Of a stretch of 64,000 nt of DNA, positions 35,114 through 44,249 are shown piece by piece. A model generated the notes under the pieces. It was not told where the DNA came from. It saw only the letters and a list, made by a program, of their open reading frames with translations, and ran no database searches. A program made the translations under genes and the position numbers. Positions within the stretch are counted from its first letter, which is position 1. Each line of letters opens with the position of its first letter. Source of the stretch: Phycisphaerales bacterium (GTDB lineage Bacteria > Planctomycetota > Phycisphaerae > Phycisphaerales > UBA1924); the NCBI GenBank assembly GCA_028279375.1, contig JANQNW010000001.1:124001-188000 (forward strand), written 5' to 3'.

Positions 35114-36304
35114 TCAGGAGGCCGCGGCCTGATCGGCGGTGAGTTCGAGCATGCGATCGAGGGCGACGAGCGCCCACCTTCTCGCGTCGGGATGCACCTG
35201 GATGCGATTGACGATTTCGCCCTCGGCGAGGCGGTCGAGCGTCCAGAGCAGGTGCGGCTCGTCGATGCGGTACATCGTTGTGCAGAGGCACTGGCAGTCG
35301 CTGAGGATGCGGACGCTGACGTTGCGCTGTCTCGCCCGCTGCGCGAGTCGATTGACGAGATGCACCTCGGTTCCGACGGCCCAGCGTGAGCCTTCGGGGG
35401 CGTCCTCGATCATGCGGATGATGTATTCGGTGGAGCCGCGATAGTCGGACTTGTCCACGACTTCCTTGCAGCATTCGGGATGGACGAGGATGCGCGTGTC
35501 GGGATCTTGAGCGCGAATCTGATCGCAGTGCTCAGGTCGGAAGAGCTTGTGCACGGAACAGTGGCCGGCCCAGAGGATGACGCTGGAGGCGAGCAGCTGC
35601 TCGGCGCTGGCGCCGCCGATTCCGTCGCCGCGCTGCGCGAGCTTCGGGTCGTATACGCATGTCTGGGTGTCGGTGTCGAGTCCCCAGGCTGCGGCGGTGT
35701 TTCGTCCGAGATGCTGATCGGGGAGGAAGAGGAGCTTGATGTCCTCCTCGGGATCAGCGCTCTTTTCAGCGCCGCCGCGCATGGCCCATTCGAAGACCCG
35801 ATCGGCGTTGCTCGAGGTGCAGACGGCGCCGCCTCGTTCACCGACGAATGCCTTGATGGCGGCGGAGGAGTTCATGTAGGTGATGGGGATGATTCTGCCG
35901 CGCCAGCCGCCCGCTTCGAGCGTCTCGTGGATCTGTTCCCATGCGTCGACGACGTCGTCGTACTGCGCCATGTCCGCCATGGAGCAGCCGGCGGAGAGGT
36001 CGGGGAGAATGACGCTGACATCGTCCTTCGTGAGGATGTCGGCGGATTCGGCCATGAAGTGGACGCCGCAGAAGATGACGGCTTTGGCGCCGACCTCCTC
36101 GACGCGTTGTGCGGCGAGCTGGCTGAGCTTGAATGAGTCGCCGGTGAAGTCGGCGTGGCGGACGATCTCGTCCACCTGATAGTGATGGCCAAGGATGACG
36201 ACGTCGCCGGCGAGCTCCTTGCGGCGCGCTTCGATGCGTGCGCAGAGATCGCTCTTGCTGATGGCTCGATATTCGTCAGGAAGTGATGGCTGCCAGTGGA
36301 TCAT
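35114..36304 (-). CDS. nadA: Quinolinate synthase NadA
   Basis: Fe-S enzyme that condenses iminoaspartate with dihydroxyacetone phosphate to make quinolinate for NAD. The threefold pseudo-symmetric fold is shown by GHHYQVDEIVRHAD, CSMADM, TYMNSSAAIKAF, CTSSNA, FLPDQHLGRNTA, HPECC and GTEVHLVNRL; the cluster cysteines fall in FCGVHF/CTSSNA/HPEC-type positions. Length 396 is typical of the longer class. No nadB or nadC is adjacent. ATG 36304 has no clear Shine-Dalgarno; a TAGAAT box 36 bases upstream is a likely -10. Confidence 0.96.
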   Translation of the reverse strand: MIHWQPSLPDEYRAISKSDLCARIEARRKELAGDVVILGHHYQVDEIVRHADFTGDSFKLSQLAAQRVEEVGAKAVIFCGVHFMAESADILTKDDVSVILPDLSAGCSMADMAQYDDVVDAWEQIHETLEAGGWRGRIIPITYMNSSAAIKAFVGERGGAVCTSSNADRVFEWAMRGGAEKSADPEEDIKLLFLPDQHLGRNTAAAWGLDTDTQTCVYDPKLAQRGDGIGGASAEQLLASSVILWAGHCSVHKLFRPEHCDQIRAQDPDTRILVHPECCKEVVDKSDYRGSTEYIIRMIEDAPEGSRWAVGTEVHLVNRLAQRARQRNVSVRILSDCQCLCTTMYRIDEPHLLWTLDRLAEGEIVNRIQVHPDARRWALVALDRMLELTADQAAAS

Positions 36305-36339
36305 GCGTCTGGTGCCCGCCGGTGGACGGGAGGGGACGC

Positions 36340-36345
36340 ATTCTA
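36340..36345 (-). promoter_or_regulatory. Candidate -10 box of nadA
   Basis: Minus-strand TAGAAT, giving a leader of about 30 bases. No -35 consensus was found; upstream sequence overlaps the end of the PilZ gene. Confidence 0.3.
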
Positions 36346-36361
36346 GACGGGCGCCCGGGCG

Positions 36362-36739
36362 CTAGGCGACGGCGCGGAGTCCGGCCTGCTGGCTGGAAGG
36401 CTGCTCGTAGCAGACGGCGACGGCCTGCTGCGTGTGGTCGATGGGGATGACCCTGACGACGCGTGCGCGGACCATCGTGTTCTCTGAGATGACGGGCGAG
36501 TCGTCCCAGTCGATAGCGACTTCGATCTGGTCCCCGGCCTTGACGGGCTTTTCGCGTGTGAGGCAGAGGAGGGCGCCGCCCCGGGAGACGTTGGAGGTTG
36601 TGGCGGGGATGAATCGAGCCGTGCCGACGTGAAGCAGCTTGGCGGGCCTTGCGGCGGGGACGCGCGTGTGGACGCGTCGATCCTCGACGGGGAGGTCCTT
36701 CGAGAAGCTGACTGCTGGGGCGTTGGGCTGATCTGCCAT
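36362..36739 (-). CDS. PilZ-domain protein
   Basis: A 125-residue single-domain PilZ protein, a likely cyclic-di-GMP receptor. The binding signature is present: RRVHTR near residue 22 (RxxxR) and NVSRGGALL about 25 residues later (N/DxSxxG). ATG 36739 has GGAG seven bases upstream; two longer overlapping frames through here are artefacts of GC-rich sequence. It could regulate motility, polysaccharide or other outputs; the downstream gene is nadA, which gives no hint. Confidence 0.87.
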   Translation of the reverse strand: MADQPNAPAVSFSKDLPVEDRRVHTRVPAARPAKLLHVGTARFIPATTSNVSRGGALLCLTREKPVKAGDQIEVAIDWDDSPVISENTMVRARVVRVIPIDHTQQAVAVCYEQPSSQQAGLRAVA

Positions 36740-36912
36740 CGTTGTGCTCCGACGTTGGGGAGTGGGGGCGGCGCGACTGGATCGTTGGCGTCGCCCGAGG
36801 TCTGCACGTTCATATCGGCCATCGAGTTCGCGGACTTGGCGATGGAGCCTGCGCGCACGCCAGGAATTGCGTTGGGCGGGCGGGCGATCTCCACCCCGGT
36901 GACGGGGGGCGT

Positions 36913-36918
36913 TACCTT
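36913..36918 (+). promoter_or_regulatory. -10 box six bases before the KdsC-like start
   Basis: TACCTT, then GGTCGC, then ATG 36925. No Shine-Dalgarno within the usual distance. Confidence 0.38.
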
Positions 36919-36924
36919 GGTCGC

Positions 36925-37866
36925 ATGGATCCGATCGGCGTTGTGCCTGCAATGAGAGGCGAGGATTTCGTTTCGCAGCTTGGGATGCGTCCACTGCTTG
37001 GCGTTCCGCTCGCGCTGTGGGGCGTGAATAACCTGCTGAGACGCATCGACGCGGCGTCGATCGTCGTCGTGAGTAACGATGAGCGGACGCGCGCGGCGGC
37101 GACGCGGATCGGCGTGAAGGCGCTGGAGAGCGATCGGGATCTGGAGCCGCAGCGGATCGTGATGGCGGACCTGGCGCGTCCATTCTGTTCGGAGGCGACG
37201 ATCACGCGCGCGATGGAGGGTGGATTGCATGAACTCTCCCCCTTCCAGACGAGTCCGATCGAGCGCATTCACATTCAGCGCGAGGAAGATCTCGAGCTAG
37301 CGCAGGCGGTGGCGCGCGGGCTGGCGCCGGAGCACCCATGCATCGCCGGCATTCGCGGGATGCGTCTTGGGCTGCCGACGGCGCGCGGAGCGATCAAGGC
37401 GATCGTTTCGGATGTGGACGGCGTGCTGACGAACTGCATGCTGACTCTCAGTGCGAGCGGGCACGCCGCACGGTCCTTCAATATGCACGACGGCATGGCG
37501 ATGCGCCTGCTGGAGGCGGCGGGGTACAAGGTCGGCTGGCTCAGCGCGGGCGGCGATGACGGGGTCATCAGGGCGCGGGCGAAGCACCTGGGCGCTGCGG
37601 CGGTCGACGTCGGGCCTGGTGAGAAGGGATCTCGATTCGCGCGGATCTGCGCCGAGATGGGCGTAAAGCCTGAGGAGACGCTGTTCGTCGGCGATGATGT
37701 GAATGATCTTCCGGCGATGAAGCTTGCGGCGCTCTCGGCGTGTCCGGCGAACGCCGTGGACGAAGTGCGCGCGTGCGTGGATGTGGTGCTGCTGACGCCG
37801 GGCGGGGGCGGGGCGCTTCGCGAGCTTGCGGGCTATCTGCTGGATGGGCGAGTCGATGCCGTCTGA
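36925..37866 (+). CDS. KdsC-like HAD phosphatase fused to a degenerate CMP-sugar synthetase head
   Basis: A 313-residue protein. The C-terminal half (about 155-313) is a KdsC/8-phosphatase-type HAD domain: DVDGVLTN with Asp163 and Asp165, LSAGGDD, and GDDVNDLPAM with Asp257. The N-terminal 150 residues resemble a shrunken acylneuraminate/Kdo cytidylyltransferase: GVPLALWGVNNLLRR, IVVVSNDERTRAAATRIGV, and the typical end IHIQREEDLELAQAVARGL. The CTP-binding signature (xxPARGGSKxxPxKN) is replaced by VVPAMRGEDFVSQLG and about 70 central residues are missing, so that half is probably not a working synthetase. It is followed closely by ispE. Substrate unknown (Kdo- or sialic-type 8/9-phosphate is the family option). 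Confidence 0.82.
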   Translation: MDPIGVVPAMRGEDFVSQLGMRPLLGVPLALWGVNNLLRRIDAASIVVVSNDERTRAAATRIGVKALESDRDLEPQRIVMADLARPFCSEATITRAMEGGLHELSPFQTSPIERIHIQREEDLELAQAVARGLAPEHPCIAGIRGMRLGLPTARGAIKAIVSDVDGVLTNCMLTLSASGHAARSFNMHDGMAMRLLEAAGYKVGWLSAGGDDGVIRARAKHLGAAAVDVGPGEKGSRFARICAEMGVKPEETLFVGDDVNDLPAMKLAALSACPANAVDEVRACVDVVLLTPGGGGALRELAGYLLDGRVDAV

Positions 37867-37873
37867 GGGCGAG

Positions 37874-38764
37874 ATGATCGAGCGTCAGGCGCCGGCGAAG
37901 CTGAACCTCGCGCTTGCCGTGGACGCCGTCAACGAAGATGGAATGCACCCGCTGTGTTCGTGGATGGCGGCTGTGAGCATGCATGATGACGTGCGAATGG
38001 AGCGCCTCGAGAGCGGACCAAGCGCGTATGACATCTCATGGCTGGGGGATTCGCCGTGCCTGCGGACGGTCGACTGGTCGGTGGACGACGATCTCGGCGT
38101 GCGCGCACATCGCCTGCTCGAGTCGCATTTCGATCGGGAGCTTCCGGTGCGTCTTTCGATTGGGAAGCGCATTCCGCACGGCGCGGGGCTTGGCGGCGGG
38201 TCGTCGGATGCGGCGAATGTGCTGCTTGGGCTGCGCGATCTGTTTGCGCTCTCGATCTCGGCGGCTGAACTGGTTGCGCTTTCAAAGCAGATCGGGAGCG
38301 ATGTCGCGTTCTTCATCTCTGATGACCGGGCGCCGGCGCCGGCGATCGTCTCCGGTGTCGGCGAGCGCATCGAGCGATGCCCGGCGCTTGATGGCGCGGC
38401 GATCATCGTGATTCCGGAGTTCGGTTGCTCAACCCCCGAGGTGTATCGACGATTTGATGCGATCGAGACCGTGCGCTTCCGGTCCGGGGAGGTTGAGGAG
38501 ATGGCCCGACGGGGTGAAGTGTTCGGGGCGGCGCTCTTCAACGATCTGAGTGACGCCGCGATCGAGGTCGAGGGGCGGATCGGTCGGATCCTGGAGACGA
38601 CCAGCTCGATTCTCGACACGCCGGCGCATGTGACGGGCAGCGGGAGCGCCGTCTTCACGATCGTGCCGGCGCGGCATGCGCACATGCGCGCCGAGGAGCT
38701 TGCGTACGAACTGAGCGCGCGGCGTCTCGGCTGCTCTGCGGTGGCGGCGCATTTTCGGTTCTAG
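37874..38764 (+). CDS. ispE: 4-diphosphocytidyl-2-C-methyl-D-erythritol kinase IspE
   Basis: GHMP kinase of the MEP isoprenoid pathway, 296 residues from ATG 37874. It shows the N-terminal APAKLNLALAV motif, the ATP-binding PHGAGLGGGSSDAA loop and the C-terminal TGSGSAVFTI segment. The chosen start has GAGG five bases upstream; ATG 37856 would add six residues and overlap the preceding stop. It sits seven bases after the KdsC-like gene, so the two are one operon, although their pathways are not obviously linked. It converges with the first BNR lipoprotein gene. Confidence 0.94.
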   Translation: MIERQAPAKLNLALAVDAVNEDGMHPLCSWMAAVSMHDDVRMERLESGPSAYDISWLGDSPCLRTVDWSVDDDLGVRAHRLLESHFDRELPVRLSIGKRIPHGAGLGGGSSDAANVLLGLRDLFALSISAAELVALSKQIGSDVAFFISDDRAPAPAIVSGVGERIERCPALDGAAIIVIPEFGCSTPEVYRRFDAIETVRFRSGEVEEMARRGEVFGAALFNDLSDAAIEVEGRIGRILETTSSILDTPAHVTGSGSAVFTIVPARHAHMRAEELAYELSARRLGCSAVAAHFRF

Positions 38765-38785
38765 CGTCGCGGGCTTCTCAGCGCG

Positions 38786-41479
38786 TCAGGGACACGGTCC
38801 CCAGGAGCCGATGAGTTGCGCGAGGTCCGCGGAGCCGACGACGCCGTCGCCATCCAGATCTGCTGACGAGTCGGCGGAACCCCAGAATCCGAGGAGCAGC
38901 GCGAGGTCTGTCGATCCGACGACGCCGTCGCCGTCGATGTCCGCCGGGCACTGGTTGAGGTCTGCGAGGAATGCACCGCGGCCGTGCGTGAAGGCGACGA
39001 GCGTGTTCTCGTCCTTGAAGTCGAGCGACTCGACGACGGTTGTCGGGAAGTTGTCGCCGGCGACCTGCCATGTCGCGCCGGCGTCATCAGACGTGAAGAC
39101 ACCGAGCTCCGTTGCGACGTAGAGCTGATTCGAGTTGTTCGGTCGCACTTCGATCCAGTGGACCGGGATGTTCGGAAGGCCGGAGTCGCCGAGACCATCG
39201 ATGGAAGTCCAGGTCGTTCCGGAGTTCGTCGATCGGAAGACGTGGGAGATTCCGAAGTTGGAGTAGGTGCAGTAGACAACGGTGGGATCAACGGGATCGA
39301 CGGCGACGGAGCTGACCCAGCCGCCGAGTGGAAGACCTGTCGAGAGAACCGACCAGGTCGGAGACGCGTCAAGCGCGTTATTCGTGCGGGCGATATAGCC
39401 GTTGCTGAATCCGAGGTAGACGGTCTCGCTGTCGGTCGGCGCGATCGCGACTGCGGAGATCTTGTCGGCGCCCGCGAAGTTCGGTCCGGCGAGCTCCCAA
39501 AGCGCGGCGCCGTTGGTGGTGCGCCAGGGTCTGCTGCCGCCTGTCCAGAGGATCTCGGGATCGTTCTGATCCATCGCGAATGGCACGATGAAGACGCCGT
39601 CGGTGTCGGTGATTCCGTTGACGGCGAGGTTGAATGTGAATCCACCGTCGATGGACTTGCGGATCTCGGGGAAGAACTGGATCTCGACGTACATGACGTC
39701 GCTGTTGGTGGGGTCGATGGCGACATAGCCGCCGTCGCCACCGAAGATGCGCGACCAACTGTCTGGTGTTTCATCCGAGGCGACGAGGTTTGTGCCGTTG
39801 TCCTGTGCTCCGGCGGCGAAGATGTCGGCTTCCTTCGCGGCGTCGCCGTGATAGAACTGCGTGACGGCGTAGCCATTGTTGAGATCGATCCAGTCGATCG
39901 CGGGCTGGGGCTCGGGTGAACGAATCGGGCAGTCTTCCTGACTGGTCGCGGCGCGCGCATTGTCGGTGCAGTAGAGACCGCCGTCGCTTCCGAGGTACAT
40001 GATCTGGTTGTCGACGCCGTCGTAATCCGGGTGAAACGCGATGAAGTGGTTGTCGGCGTGGGTGTAGTTCTCGATCGGAACAGAGAGCGTCTGATCGCCG
40101 AACCAGTAGCTTGCGACGCCGAAGGTCTGGCCGCCGTCGTCGGAGCGGAAGAGATCCACGCCTCCGACCCAGACGATGTCCGGGTCCATCGGATCGACTT
40201 CGATCACGTTGTCGTGCCAGCCTTGCGAGTAGACGGGATAGGGGAAGCAGCCGGTGGCGGTGGCGAGGTTCGAGAGGAGCCAGGGACCGAAGGGATGCGC
40301 GAAGTCGACGCGCGGCTGCCAGGTTGCGCCGCCATCGGTTGACCGGAAGACATCGATGAGTTGACCGAGGGCCGCGCCGGTTCCGTTGTCGGCCATGCAG
40401 ATGTACATGACGTTCTGGTTGGAGGGCGCGATGGCGAGGTTCATGCGTCCCTGGGTTGAGCCTGTTGTGAGTTCGGTCCACGTGGCGCCGCCGTCGACAG
40501 AGCGGTAGATGCCATCGGACTCGAAGCTGCCGAAGGCGGCGAGAAGCACATCGGGGTTGGTGTCGGTGCGCGCGACGAGATCGAGGCATCCGGTGTTGCA
40601 GCCGTTGGTCTGCTGGGGCCCGGAGATGTAACGGGGATTCGCGAGGACGAGGTCCCATCCGACGCCCGCGTTGAGGCTTCGCCAAACGCCGGTGCGCGTG
40701 GCGGCGTAGATGCGGTTGGAGTCGTTGGCGCTGATGACGATCTTGTTGACGTAATCGAAGGCGTTTGACGGAATCGGATTCGCTGTCGAGGGAAGCAGCG
40801 TCCACGTGACTCCGGCGTCCGTTGATTTGAAAATGCCGGCGCCCATTGGCGACGCCGCGCCGGGGAAGACTCCTTCGCCTGTGCCTGCGTAGAGGACGTT
40901 CGGATTCAACGGATCGATCGTGAGCGCGCTGACGGCGAGATTGGGAAGAAGATCGTCGAGGGCGACCCAGGAGGCGCCGGAGTCGAGTGACTTCCAGACG
41001 CCGCCGTTGACTCCCGCGGCGTAGATCGTTGAGGGCGTGACTGGATCGATGGCGATGGTGCGCGTTCTGCCGCCGACATTTCCGGGACCGAGGTGCTTCC
41101 AGGTGGAGACGTCTCCCGGCGCGGACGTCGCTCCTCGCTGCGCGGCGGCCTGCGCCTTGCGGAGTTTGAGATTCTCCGCGGCCTCGACGAGGTCGTCTAT
41201 GGGGAGCGCTTCCTTCCCGATGGGCAGGCGCTGGTCGATGAAGAACTGCGCGCCTTCGCCGGGTTGATCGAACTTCTTGAAGTCTTCCATCTCGATGGCG
41301 AGATCCGTGTCGCGCTGCGCAACACGCGGCTCCGGCAGTTCACGGATGGCGCCGATGGGGCGCTCGGGGGAGCCGTCGAGGAGTTGCGCGTGCTTGGCGC
41401 TGTTGTCACTTGCGCATGCCGTAAGAATGAGCGATGCGAACAGGCTCGCGCCGGCGCAGCGTATTGCGGAGGTCTTCAT
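38786..41479 (-). CDS. BNR/sortilin-like lipoprotein with double dockerin-type tail (copy 1)
   Basis: An 897-residue exported protein. The N-terminus is a lipoprotein signal peptide with lipobox LTAC (Cys22). The body is a series of Asp-box (BNR/VPS10-sortilin type) propeller repeats, many reading like S-x-D-x-G-x-T-W (STDAGVTWTLLP, SVDGGATWTEL, SDDAGATWQVAG, STNSGTTWTSI). Two dockerin-like repeats form the tail, the first starting CPADIDGDGVVG and the last ending LIGSWGPCP. Lipid attachment and a dockerin-type tail on one protein is odd. AGGAG lies seven bases before the ATG. The next gene upstream is a clear paralogue. Confidence 0.88.
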   Translation of the reverse strand: MKTSAIRCAGASLFASLILTACASDNSAKHAQLLDGSPERPIGAIRELPEPRVAQRDTDLAIEMEDFKKFDQPGEGAQFFIDQRLPIGKEALPIDDLVEAAENLKLRKAQAAAQRGATSAPGDVSTWKHLGPGNVGGRTRTIAIDPVTPSTIYAAGVNGGVWKSLDSGASWVALDDLLPNLAVSALTIDPLNPNVLYAGTGEGVFPGAASPMGAGIFKSTDAGVTWTLLPSTANPIPSNAFDYVNKIVISANDSNRIYAATRTGVWRSLNAGVGWDLVLANPRYISGPQQTNGCNTGCLDLVARTDTNPDVLLAAFGSFESDGIYRSVDGGATWTELTTGSTQGRMNLAIAPSNQNVMYICMADNGTGAALGQLIDVFRSTDGGATWQPRVDFAHPFGPWLLSNLATATGCFPYPVYSQGWHDNVIEVDPMDPDIVWVGGVDLFRSDDGGQTFGVASYWFGDQTLSVPIENYTHADNHFIAFHPDYDGVDNQIMYLGSDGGLYCTDNARAATSQEDCPIRSPEPQPAIDWIDLNNGYAVTQFYHGDAAKEADIFAAGAQDNGTNLVASDETPDSWSRIFGGDGGYVAIDPTNSDVMYVEIQFFPEIRKSIDGGFTFNLAVNGITDTDGVFIVPFAMDQNDPEILWTGGSRPWRTTNGAALWELAGPNFAGADKISAVAIAPTDSETVYLGFSNGYIARTNNALDASPTWSVLSTGLPLGGWVSSVAVDPVDPTVVYCTYSNFGISHVFRSTNSGTTWTSIDGLGDSGLPNIPVHWIEVRPNNSNQLYVATELGVFTSDDAGATWQVAGDNFPTTVVESLDFKDENTLVAFTHGRGAFLADLNQCPADIDGDGVVGSTDLALLLGFWGSADSSADLDGDGVVGSADLAQLIGSWGPCP

Positions 41480-41528
41480 GAATGTGCTCCTGCTCGGGTT
41501 CCACGCCGAGGAAGTTGCTCGAACCTAC

Positions 41529-41556
41529 ATTGTATGGGCGCCATTCTCGATCCCAA
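41529..41556 (-). promoter_or_regulatory. Candidate promoter of BNR lipoprotein copy 1
   Basis: Minus-strand TTGGGA (41556-41551), 16 bases, TACAAT (41534-41529). The -35 box directly follows the U tract of the upstream terminator. Confidence 0.5.
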
Positions 41557-41558
41557 GA

Positions 41559-41590
41559 GAAAACGGGCCGCAGCGCTGGACTGCGGCCCG
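41559..41590 (-). terminator. Rho-independent terminator of BNR lipoprotein copy 2
   Basis: A perfect 10-bp stem, CGGGCCGCAG (41564-41573) with CTGCGGCCCG (41581-41590), followed on the minus strand by TTTTCTCTT. Confidence 0.82.
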
Positions 41591-41630
41591 GATCATTGCG
41601 AATTCACTTGTTCGAGGGCGTGCGAACCGG

Positions 41631-44249
41631 TTACGGGCACGGTCCCCAGGAACCGATGAGCTGTGCGAGATCTGTCGAGCCGACGACGCCGTCGCCATCG
41701 AGATCCGATGACGGATCGGCGGAACTCCAGAATCCGATGAGCAGCGCGAGGTCTGTCGATCCGACGACGCCGTCGCCATCGATGTCCGCCGGGCAGGGGT
41801 TGAGGTCGGCGAGGAATGCGCCGCGGCCGTGCGTGAATGCAACGAGCTTGTCGTTCGTCTGCCAGTCGAGCGACTCGACGATGGTGTTGGGAATGCCGGG
41901 CGTCGGATACCAGTTGGCGCCGGCGTCGTCGGAGGCGAAGACGCCGAGTTCGGTCGCGACGTAGAGCTGGTTCGGATTCGACGGACGAACGGCGATCCAG
42001 TGCGCCGGGATGTCGGGGAGATCGTTGGGCGCCGTGCCTGAGACGGGCGTCCAAGTCACACCACCGTTGGTGGTCTGATAGACGTGCGGAATGCCGTAGT
42101 TGGTGTAGGTGAGATATGCGGCGTCGGGATCGGTGGGATGCGGGGTGATGGATGAGACGTATGCGCCGGGAACGAGTCCATTGGCGCCGCCATACTCGGT
42201 CCACGTCGGCGTCGGCGCGAGCGCGTTGGTCGAGCGCGCGACGAGTCCGTTATTGAGTCCGAACCAGACGATGTTTCCGTCTACGGGTGAGATGGCGATT
42301 CCGGAGATGCGACCGCCACTTGCGAATGTGGTCGTACGCGCGAGCTCCCAGTTCGCTGCGCCATTGGTGGTGCGCCACGGCCGGCTGCCGCCGGTCCAGA
42401 GGATCTCGGGCGTGTTCTGATCCATCGCGAATGGCGTGATGAAGAGGCCGTCGGTGTCGGTGATGCCGTTGATGGCGTCAACGAACGTCATGCCGCCGTC
42501 GGTGGACTTGCGGATCTCGGGGAAGAACTGGATCTCGACGTAGATGACATCGGGGTTGGTGGGATCGATGGCGACGTATCCGCCGTCGCCTCCGAAGAGT
42601 TCCTGCCAGCCGTTGATATCGCCGACGGCGAAGCCGGCGTTGGTGCCGTTGTCCTGCGTGCCGCCGATGAAGAGGTCGGTCTGCGAGGAGGTGTCGCCGT
42701 GATAGAACTGCGTGACGGCGTAGCCATTGTTGAGCGAATCCCACTCGATGGCTGGTTCCGGGGAGGTCGGGTACTCGGGGCAGAGGGCTGTGGAGACTGC
42801 GGCGAGCGCGTTGTCCGTCTTGTAGAGGCCGCCGTCGTTGGAGACATACATGGTCTGATTGGCGACGCCGTCGTATTCAGGGTGGAAGAAGACGCCGTGG
42901 AAGTCCGGGTGGATCCAGACGGGATCGTCCTTGGGGTATCCGAAGTAATAGCCGGCGCGACCGAAAGTCTGTCCGCCGTCATTTGAGCGGCTGAGCGCGA
43001 TGCCGCCGACCCAGACGATGTCGGGATCGATTGGGTCAACAGCGAGGGCGTTGTCGTACCAGCCCTGCGAGTAACTCATGTACTCGAAGCATCCGAGGGC
43101 GATGACCATGTTGGTCAGCAGGTTGGGCGCGAAGGGATCGCCGACGAGGTCGGCCTGCGCGGTGAACGATGCGCCGCCATCGATGGTGCGATAGAGCTGC
43201 ACGAGGCGTCCGGTCTGTCCTCCGGTTCCGTTGTCGGCCATGGAGATGTAGAGGATGTCTTCATCGGAGGGCGCAATGGCGAGGGACATGCGTCCCTGCT
43301 GCGTGGGGACGGAGTATTGCGTCCACGTGTCGCCGCCATCGTCTGATCGGAAGAGGCCATCGGGCTGGAATGAACCGAAGGAGGCCCAGACGACATCGGG
43401 GTTGGTGTCGGTGCGGATGGCCATGTCGGTGCATCCGACGCCGGAGCCATTGGTGTTCTGGACGTCGGGCGCGGTGATGCGATCGGGGTTGGCGAGGACG
43501 AGTTCCCAGTCGTCGCCGCCATTGGTGGTGCGCCAGACGCCGGTGCGCGTGCCGGCGTAGATGCGGTTGGAGTCGTTGGCGCTGATGACGAGTTCGTTGA
43601 CGTAGTAGAAGAAGCTGTTGGCGGTGTCGGGGAGTTGCGTCCAGGTTGCGCCGGCGTCGAGTGTTCTGAAGATGCCGAAGCCGCGGCCTGCGGGGCCGGT
43701 GCCTCCAAAGAAGCCTTCGCCGGTCCCGGCGTAGAGGATGTTCGGATTGGTCGGATCGATGACGATGGATGTGATGGCGAGGCTGGCCATGGAGTCATCG
43801 AGGACGTTCCAGGAGGCGCCGGCGTCGGTTGACTTCCAGACGCCGCCGGAGGTTCCGCCGGAGTACATGATGGTTGGATCGGTGGGATCGAAGACGAGCG
43901 TGCGCGTGCGTCCACCGATGTTGCCGGGGCCGAGTTCCTGCCAGTCCTGCACGTCGCCGGGCGTGAAGGCGCCGCGGAGGGAGGCGAGTTCGGCCTGCCT
44001 TGCGCGGATCTCGTTGAGGGCGTCCATGATGTGTCCCTGCGAGACCTCGGAGCCATCGATCGGACGGCGTTGCTCTTCGTAATACTCGGCCCGTTCGCCT
44101 GGTGAGTTGTAGGGCTTGGGTCCTTCGAGCATCTCGTGCTCGGCATGCGCGAGGGATCGAGACTCGGTTGATTGCGCGCAAGATGCGAGGAGCAGGGCGC
44201 ATGGGACAAGCGCGACACCGAGGGCGCAGCGGTTGGTCGTGATCTTCAT
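41631..44249 (-). CDS. BNR/sortilin-like lipoprotein with double dockerin-type tail (copy 2)
   Basis: An 872-residue paralogue of the 38.8-41.5 kb protein, in tandem and in the same direction. The start ATG 44249 (GGAGG five bases upstream) gives a lipoprotein signal with lipobox LASC (Cys24). The two proteins can be aligned along their length: PGNIGGRTRT against PGNVGGRTRT, GYAVTQFYHGD, DNGTN, GGDGGYVAIDPTN and VYVEIQFFPEIRKS occur in both. Asp-box motifs repeat throughout (STDAGASWNVL, TLDAGATWTQL, TNGGVTWTPV). The tail has two dockerin-like repeats, from CPADIDGDGVVG to LIGSWGPCP. Function unknown; an extracellular propeller that binds a polymer or protein is the family-level guess. Confidence 0.88.
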   Translation of the reverse strand: MKITTNRCALGVALVPCALLLASCAQSTESRSLAHAEHEMLEGPKPYNSPGERAEYYEEQRRPIDGSEVSQGHIMDALNEIRARQAELASLRGAFTPGDVQDWQELGPGNIGGRTRTLVFDPTDPTIMYSGGTSGGVWKSTDAGASWNVLDDSMASLAITSIVIDPTNPNILYAGTGEGFFGGTGPAGRGFGIFRTLDAGATWTQLPDTANSFFYYVNELVISANDSNRIYAGTRTGVWRTTNGGDDWELVLANPDRITAPDVQNTNGSGVGCTDMAIRTDTNPDVVWASFGSFQPDGLFRSDDGGDTWTQYSVPTQQGRMSLAIAPSDEDILYISMADNGTGGQTGRLVQLYRTIDGGASFTAQADLVGDPFAPNLLTNMVIALGCFEYMSYSQGWYDNALAVDPIDPDIVWVGGIALSRSNDGGQTFGRAGYYFGYPKDDPVWIHPDFHGVFFHPEYDGVANQTMYVSNDGGLYKTDNALAAVSTALCPEYPTSPEPAIEWDSLNNGYAVTQFYHGDTSSQTDLFIGGTQDNGTNAGFAVGDINGWQELFGGDGGYVAIDPTNPDVIYVEIQFFPEIRKSTDGGMTFVDAINGITDTDGLFITPFAMDQNTPEILWTGGSRPWRTTNGAANWELARTTTFASGGRISGIAISPVDGNIVWFGLNNGLVARSTNALAPTPTWTEYGGANGLVPGAYVSSITPHPTDPDAAYLTYTNYGIPHVYQTTNGGVTWTPVSGTAPNDLPDIPAHWIAVRPSNPNQLYVATELGVFASDDAGANWYPTPGIPNTIVESLDWQTNDKLVAFTHGRGAFLADLNPCPADIDGDGVVGSTDLALLIGFWSSADPSSDLDGDGVVGSTDLAQLIGSWGPCP

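Noticed and set aside
36343-37272. Two long minus-strand frames across the PilZ gene and the KdsC-like gene
   Set aside because: Only the final 125 codons of one frame form a PilZ domain with a ribosome-binding site; the rest is antisense or frame-shifted shadow.
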